Source of the DNA: Legionellaceae bacterium UBA2794
GTDB lineage: Bacteria; Pseudomonadota; Gammaproteobacteria; Legionellales; Legionellaceae
Assembly: GCA_002352055.1 (NCBI GenBank)
Contig: DEHS01000102.1
Location: 156,212-167,444, forward strand
DNA length: 11,233 bases
Direction: 5' to 3'
The notes beneath the pieces were generated by a model. The model made no database searches, was not told the origin of the DNA, and saw only the letters and a program-made list of their open reading frames with translations. Position 1 is the first letter of the stretch. Each line of letters opens with the position of its first letter. The position numbers and the translations under genes were made by a program. Below are positions 7,255 to 11,233 of the stretch, one piece after another.

Positions 7255-7296
7255 ATGAGCAATCTAATTGTCGATAAGAGTAACCCATTAATATGA
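7255..7296 (+). CDS. Possible 13-codon leader peptide upstream of the MFS-like gene
   Basis: An ATG at 7255, four bases after an AGGG, opens the frame MSNLIVDKSNPLI. Its TGA (7294-7296) overlaps the next gene's ATG (7293-7295) as ATGA. That arrangement is usual for translational coupling, and the downstream gene itself has only a weak Shine-Dalgarno (TAAGAG, inside this small frame). No run of a single amino acid suggests classical attenuation. The small spacing between AGGG and ATG and the short length keep this tentative. Confidence 0.35.
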   Translation: MSNLIVDKSNPLI

Positions 7297-8486
7297 GGCT
7301 AACTAATAAAAAAAATCATATTCTAATGTATTTAATTACCTTGGCACGATCGGTCTATTTTTTCTTTTTTAGATTATTTTCTTTTGTTGTTATATTTTAC
7401 TTTATAAATACTCCTGGATGGAAATCCTATGCTTTAACCTTAGCCATTGCAGTCAATTTAGTACTGGTCTTTTCCTCGTTCCTAAAGAATTTTTTATTTA
7501 ATCTGATTAAAAATAAAACACTGTTAGTTTTACTTCTTGGGATTCAGGCGTTTTGTTATTTATTTCTCTTGCTCATCTATTTAAGTGATCGCTCCGTTTC
7601 AAATGTTTTATTTCTTGCATTGTTCCTATTGTTACTTTTTGTAAATAACATAGAGCTTATGGTTTTTGACAAAGCGATACCCTTATTTTTTGACGAAAAA
7701 CGAAATTATGCATTAGCATTAAACCGGTTTTCACTATCGATAAGCTTTATACTGGCACCCCTATGCATCGCCTACTTTATGGACAAAAATCTCATAAAGG
7801 AATCTATTTTTTTTCTATCAGGCTTGGCCTGTCTTCTTTATGCACTTACCCTTGTACCCATAAGAATCTCTAAACCCACAAGGTATGAGCTTGATGTAAA
7901 AAATAAAAAAAACGATGGCTTCTCGCGAATATTTCTTTTTGAATTACTTTTGTTTTCCCAATTGACATTTATATGGACTAACTTTTGCAGCATATTAATA
8001 GTCCCTTATTTCGTGGGAACTTTAAGTAAGCTACTGATTGGCCTATTAATTTCGATTGCTGGACTAGGTTCGTTAATTGGTAATTTTATTCTTATTTTTT
8101 TATCTCGAAGTAATAAAATTGAATTCATTAATAGAATATCGTTTATTCTGTCTAGCCTATTATTTGGCGCTATTTTTTTGACCAATACCGGCTACTTGTA
8201 CTACATTTTATTTGGAGTACTTAGTATTACCACTCAAGTAAATTATGGTATTGCTCAGTTTAGAGCGCAATCACATTTATCGGCGGACCGATTAGGGAGT
8301 TTTATAGTCCTTCGTCAAGCGATAAACGCGTTAGTTGTGATTATTATATGCGCCATTGTTTTTACAGTGCCTGTTAATTTTCAATGGATAATGAAAATCA
8401 CGTTGGTGTCATGGACTATGACGATGTTAACTTTATTTATTACGAGCCACTTAATTGTACGTCAGAATAAGGATATAATAAAATGA
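7293..8486 (+). CDS. Divergent MFS-type membrane transporter
   Basis: The 397-residue product is very hydrophobic, with about 12 predicted membrane segments. An MFS identity is suggested by the second-half pattern 'GLLISIAGLGSLIGNFILIFLSR' (about residues 250-272) and by 'NYALALNRFSLSISFILAPL' in TM5, which resembles the 'AN.L.....ILGP' segment of MFS_3/EntS-like exporters. The usual motif A (GxLaDrxGrk) after TM2 is absent; the corresponding loop is 'SSFLKNFLFNLIKNKT', so proton coupling or gating may differ. An in-frame TAA at 7281 fixes 7293 as the first possible ATG. The gene overlaps the GalU-like gene by four bases (ATGA), and the sequence looks more A+T-rich than the efflux and protease genes to the left, which may reflect a different origin. 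The substrate is unknown; a sugar-containing or siderophore-like molecule is speculation. Confidence 0.75.
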   Translation: MRLTNKKNHILMYLITLARSVYFFFFRLFSFVVIFYFINTPGWKSYALTLAIAVNLVLVFSSFLKNFLFNLIKNKTLLVLLLGIQAFCYLFLLLIYLSDRSVSNVLFLALFLLLLFVNNIELMVFDKAIPLFFDEKRNYALALNRFSLSISFILAPLCIAYFMDKNLIKESIFFLSGLACLLYALTLVPIRISKPTRYELDVKNKKNDGFSRIFLFELLLFSQLTFIWTNFCSILIVPYFVGTLSKLLIGLLISIAGLGSLIGNFILIFLSRSNKIEFINRISFILSSLLFGAIFLTNTGYLYYILFGVLSITTQVNYGIAQFRAQSHLSADRLGSFIVLRQAINALVVIIICAIVFTVPVNFQWIMKITLVSWTMTMLTLFITSHLIVRQNKDIIK

Positions 8487-9367
8487 CTATTGATACAGCA
8501 GTTTTCTTACTCAGCGGATATGGCACCAGGCTTTTCCCAATTACTAAATCAATTCCAAAATCCATGCTTCATGTCGTGAATAAGCCTTTAATTCAATATG
8601 TATTTGATGAAGTAATTGAAGCAGGAATAAGGCGATGTATCTTTATACTGAATAATTTCAGCCAGCCTCTAATTGATTATTTTAATGATAATGAAGTACT
8701 AAATGCTGAATTATCACGTATTGGACAAAGTGAGCTTATTAATACTATTCGTGCCAGTGTTCCTGGAGGGGTTCGTTGTGATTTTATTGTCCGTGAGCAC
8801 CGTCAAGAAATAGATCATGCTATCTGCAGTGCCTATGAATTAATGAATGAAAAAAAACCATTGTTAGTTATTTATCCTGACGAACTGTTTGATATAGAAA
8901 TGCAAAACCCATCTAAAGATTTAATTGATGCATATAGTAACAACGAATGTAATATAATTGCGGTTAAAGAAGTTCATAAATCTGCAATCGGTACCAATGG
9001 AATTTTTGATCTGGAGGAGTCAAGCTCATCGGCAATGCGGATAAAAAATATTTATACGAATCCAGACCAGATAAATTCCGAATTTTTACCTATTTCTGTG
9101 GGAAGATATATTTATTCGCCAACATGGCTTGACCATACGCAGCAATTATTTAATAAAGGTGAAAAAATCAATATAGGGCTTTTAATTCAGCAAGCCATCT
9201 TATCAAACGCACTGTATGCGGTAAATATTTCTTCTCCACGCTTTGATTGTGGATCATTATCTGGGCTTTTTGAGGCCAACCTTTACTTTTATCTGAATCA
9301 TCCGGAACTAAAACACAGTGCTGTATCTATTATTAATAAATACAGTAACTTATCGGATTCGAGATGA
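8483..9367 (+). CDS. GalU-like sugar-1-phosphate nucleotidyltransferase, divergent active site
   Basis: The 294-residue protein aligns by eye over its whole length with bacterial UTP-glucose-1-phosphate uridylyltransferase. The nucleotide-binding end is kept: 'SGYGTRLFPITKSIPKSML' (11-29, with Lys26) and 'NKPLIQYVFDEVIEAGI' (33-49). The metal Asp is kept in 'VIYPDE' (Asp133), as are 'VGRYI' (207-211) and 'FDCGS' (254-258). Other signatures are lost. The usual QGLGHA is 'RQEIDHA' (107-113), the VEKP motif whose Glu and Lys contact the sugar and phosphates is 'YTNP' (191-194), and the acidic position of EIQLTDAI is replaced in 'GLLIQQAI' (232-239). It may use another sugar, have weak activity, or be regulatory. 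The ATG overlaps the MFS-like stop (ATGA) with AAGGA at 8469-8473, nine bases upstream. Household GalU function is doubtful. Confidence 0.8.
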   Translation: MTIDTAVFLLSGYGTRLFPITKSIPKSMLHVVNKPLIQYVFDEVIEAGIRRCIFILNNFSQPLIDYFNDNEVLNAELSRIGQSELINTIRASVPGGVRCDFIVREHRQEIDHAICSAYELMNEKKPLLVIYPDELFDIEMQNPSKDLIDAYSNNECNIIAVKEVHKSAIGTNGIFDLEESSSSAMRIKNIYTNPDQINSEFLPISVGRYIYSPTWLDHTQQLFNKGEKINIGLLIQQAILSNALYAVNISSPRFDCGSLSGLFEANLYFYLNHPELKHSAVSIINKYSNLSDSR

Positions 9368-9625
9368 AATTACAGAGCAGCTGGATCTTTATGGCGAGTA
9401 GGTCCGTTCAATCATGATGCTTCGAATTTATATGAAAATACAGTATTTTCGATTGAATTAGTGTTCCATATTTTGGTCAATTCTATTAATGGAAGTTTAA
9501 GATTTACCTAATAATTTAGTCTCGATAGGGCATTAAGGGTAGTGGCTATTATCCAGGACATCATTTAAGATTTGACCGCGTATCCAGCCCAGTTGAGCAA
9601 TGAGCTGAACATGCTTCAGAAAACT
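9368..9625. other. Gap between convergent genes, with an A+T hairpin
   Basis: This 258-base stretch lies between the ends of the converging GalU-like and TPR genes. It holds a perfect A+T-rich hairpin, GAAAATA (9434-9440) and TATTTTC (9444-9450) around CAG, without a following T-run, so at best a weak two-way terminator. A second small hairpin (CTGAA/TTCAG, 9604-9618) lies next to the TPR stop. On the minus strand the TPR reading frame stays open for 30 codons past its stop, to a TAA at 9535-9533. No complete gene is visible. Confidence 0.4.
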
Positions 9626-10759
9626 TTAGCTAAGTTGTAAGCTCGATTTTTCAACAATTTTATTTCCAGTATCGTGGGCTTCTGTATTTGAGTTTCCAAA
9701 TAATGTTTGAGATGTAGATATAAGAAGAGCTGCCAATTTTGACTCATTTAACTTCATTTCCTCATCGATAATAAAAGAGTCTTCAGGGGCGAGTTGCTTC
9801 GCTTTGTTAAGTGCTTCTTCAGCATTATTCCATTCTTTCTCTAACCGATGAGTACAAGCAATATTTAACCATGCGTCAGCAATTTCTTGTTTATCTTCTG
9901 TTTTTCCCAAGATGGAATAAAAGTACTTTCTTGCTTCAGAGAAACAATCCTGTTTAAAAAAAGACATCCCGATTTGATTAATAACAATAAGGTATTCTGG
10001 ATCAAGATGAAGCGCTTCTAAATAAGTTGCTAGTGCCTTTTTATAATCATTACTCTTATACCAATGATGGCCATATTGCGCTAAACATTCTGTCAGGTTA
10101 GATAAAATAATATTTTTTAATGCTAAGTCTTGTTCAGAACATACGGACAATGCTTTTCGGTAATATTGTATTGCATCACTAAAATGAATAGCTATTTTTT
10201 TTGGAATAGCATCCTCATCTTCAACAGTTCTTTTAAGAACTTCAATATATTGTTCATACCAACTGGCTATACTTTGTAAAAACACCGGGTGTTCACTACA
10301 TATTTCCAAAGCCTTTTGGAGAAAAGTTTTCGCTTCTTTAAAAAAATGAGCACTGAGTTCCAGATTTGTTTCTATATCATGCAGAGCAGATTTTATATAA
10401 AGCAAACCCATGCTGTTCCAGGCAGAAGCACCCATTGGATTGATTTCGGTTGCTGTCTCGTAATATTTTTGTGCAGCATTATCATTATTTTCTGCTTCAT
10501 AACACTGACCTAATAAATCGAATGCATAAGACACATTAGCTATTTCATCTGAAGTATTTTGTTTTAACTCAATAAATTTATTTAAAGCAGAGATAGCCAG
10601 CTGCATTTCATTACAAAAAAAGTAACATTTACCTAAATAAAAATAGCTTTCTGCTACTTCTGGATTTTTCCCAATTGCTTGAAGAAAAGAACCTTTAGCT
10701 ATTTCATAATGATGTTCATTAAAAGCTTTTACTCCTTTTAAATGAAACGAATTAACCAT
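9626..10759 (-). CDS. Tetratricopeptide (TPR) repeat protein, cytoplasmic
   Basis: The 377-residue product has no signal peptide or membrane segment and is built of about eight TPR helix pairs. Examples lie at residues 2-35 ('GVKAFNEHHYEIAKGSFLQA'), 36-70 ('YFYLGKCYFFCNEMQLAISA'), 77-110 ('LLGQCYEAENNDNAAQKYYE', ending INP), 111-156 with an extra loop, 190-225, 229-258 ('YKSNDYKKALATYLEALHLD'), 259-291 and 295-328. TPR stacks bind peptides and scaffold complexes, so a protein-protein interaction role is likely; the partner is unknown. Residues 353-377 are a polar, probably disordered tail. In Legionella such proteins can be Dot/Icm-translocated effectors, but nothing here proves that. The start at 10759 has TAGGA about seven bases upstream. 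It is transcribed alone, convergent with the GalU-like gene and divergent from the gene at 10932. Confidence 0.85.
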   Translation of the reverse strand: MVNSFHLKGVKAFNEHHYEIAKGSFLQAIGKNPEVAESYFYLGKCYFFCNEMQLAISALNKFIELKQNTSDEIANVSYAFDLLGQCYEAENNDNAAQKYYETATEINPMGASAWNSMGLLYIKSALHDIETNLELSAHFFKEAKTFLQKALEICSEHPVFLQSIASWYEQYIEVLKRTVEDEDAIPKKIAIHFSDAIQYYRKALSVCSEQDLALKNIILSNLTECLAQYGHHWYKSNDYKKALATYLEALHLDPEYLIVINQIGMSFFKQDCFSEARKYFYSILGKTEDKQEIADAWLNIACTHRLEKEWNNAEEALNKAKQLAPEDSFIIDEEMKLNESKLAALLISTSQTLFGNSNTEAHDTGNKIVEKSSLQLS

Positions 10760-10788
10760 ACTGATTCCTAATTATCACCATTTAAATG

Positions 10789-10809
10789 CTCATAATTTTA
10801 ACATATGAG
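10789..10809 (-). promoter_or_regulatory. Inverted repeat around a possible -10 box of the TPR gene
   Basis: CTCATA (10789-10794) and TATGAG (10804-10809) form a 6-bp inverted repeat with a nine-base spacer. On the minus strand that spacer reads TGTTAAAAT and includes a TTAAAAT that could serve as the -10 element of the TPR gene, about 35 bases before its ATG. No clear -35 box is seen. This is a possible operator only. Confidence 0.3.
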
Positions 10810-10834
10810 ATGATTTATTTATATAAGTAATTAA

Positions 10835-10864
10835 TTGACAGAAGCATCTTCAACCCAAAATATT
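10835..10864 (+). promoter_or_regulatory. Candidate promoter of the right-edge gene
   Basis: A perfect TTGACA (10835-10840) is followed after 18 bases by AATATT (10859-10864), four of six matches to TATAAT. The predicted start is near 10871, about 60 bases before the ATG, just at the 12-bp palindrome. Confidence 0.4.
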
Positions 10865-10872
10865 GTACTTCT

Positions 10873-10884
10873 ATATACGTATAT
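10873..10884. repeat. 12-bp perfect palindrome, possible operator
   Basis: ATATACGTATAT is self-complementary over 12 bases and lies just past the predicted transcript start of the right-edge gene, a usual place for a repressor site. Perfect palindromes of this length in A+T-rich DNA can also arise by chance. Confidence 0.35.
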
Positions 10885-10931
10885 TATTTTGTTAAGCTAC
10901 CTTGGCAATATTTTAAATAAGGAGATATGAG

Positions 10932-11233
10932 ATGTTAGGGTTTTTTGATGTTAAAAATTTAATTGAAGAAGAAAAGTTATTTCAGAAAGCCTGTTCAGAG
11001 GAAGATTCTCTTGCAATGGGTACAGATGAATTTCTTAGGATTTTTTCACATAAGTTTGGTGTTCCAGCGGATAACATTGCGCATTCTGAGTTTTTAGAAA
11101 ATAAAGTATTACAAAATATATTGAGCAAATGCCCAACAATACCTAGGGATATTAATATTAGCGGTCATGCCAGCTGGATTGTACACTCAATATATACAGC
11201 ATTGGATAGTACTCTTATCATTAATTATTCAAA
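10932..11233 (+). CDS. Unrecognised protein, N-terminal 100 residues (cut by the window end)
   Basis: An ATG at 10932 with a strong Shine-Dalgarno AAGGAG (10919-10924, seven bases upstream) opens a frame that runs without a stop to the window edge. The visible part begins MLGFFDVKNLIEEEKLF. It is rich in acidic and amphipathic helical sequence up to about residue 68, then has 'CPTIPRDINISGHASWIVHS'. There is no signal peptide or membrane segment in this part, and I recognise no family. The alternative ATG at 10927 reads only two more codons before a stop. The gene is divergent from the TPR gene and may be co-regulated with it. A soluble or translocated protein is possible but unproven. Confidence 0.75.
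   Translation, partial: MLGFFDVKNLIEEEKLFQKACSEEDSLAMGTDEFLRIFSHKFGVPADNIAHSEFLENKVLQNILSKCPTIPRDINISGHASWIVHSIYTALDSTLIINYS

Overview
The window looks like a piece of a low-GC gammaproteobacterial chromosome, most probably Legionella or a close relative. This is an inference from the A+T-rich intergenic DNA, the CzcC/HelC-CzcB/HelB-type efflux order, and the mix of secreted-protein, TPR and orphan genes. No rRNA, tRNA, CRISPR array, insertion sequence or phage gene was seen.

Left part, minus strand. A heavy-metal type RND efflux operon runs off the left edge: a TolC/CzcC-family outer-membrane channel (314-1612) is followed after one base by a periplasmic adaptor, of which only the N-terminal 104 residues are present (1-312). 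The pump gene is presumably beyond the edge. Upstream lies a second minus-strand operon: a secreted reprolysin-like zinc metalloprotease of 738 residues (2498-4714), then a small outer-membrane beta-barrel protein (1787-2488) whose Shine-Dalgarno overlaps the protease stop codon.

Middle part, plus strand, divergent from the protease. Three closely spaced genes form an operon: a VanX/DdpX-type D-Ala-D-Ala dipeptidase with a GTG start (4833-5537), a Bcr/CflA-type drug exporter (5557-6750), and a stand-alone acyl carrier protein (6759-6986). A clear intrinsic terminator (7013-7033) closes it. The combination suggests handling or export of a small acylated or peptidic molecule, but no biosynthetic enzyme is visible.

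Right part. After a 306-base gap comes a leader with a perfect 9-bp inverted repeat, an alternative overlapping hairpin and a 13-codon upstream ORF. This leads into a two-gene operon: a divergent MFS-like membrane protein (7293-8486), overlapping by ATGA a GalU-like nucleotidyltransferase (8483-9367) that has lost several sugar-phosphate-binding residues. A cytoplasmic TPR protein (9626-10759, minus) and an unrecognised partial gene (10932 onward, plus) are divergently transcribed from a shared 172-base region holding promoter-like elements and a 12-bp palindrome.

The best candidates for undescribed biology are the MFS/GalU-like pair with its structured leader, and the dipeptidase-exporter-ACP operon.
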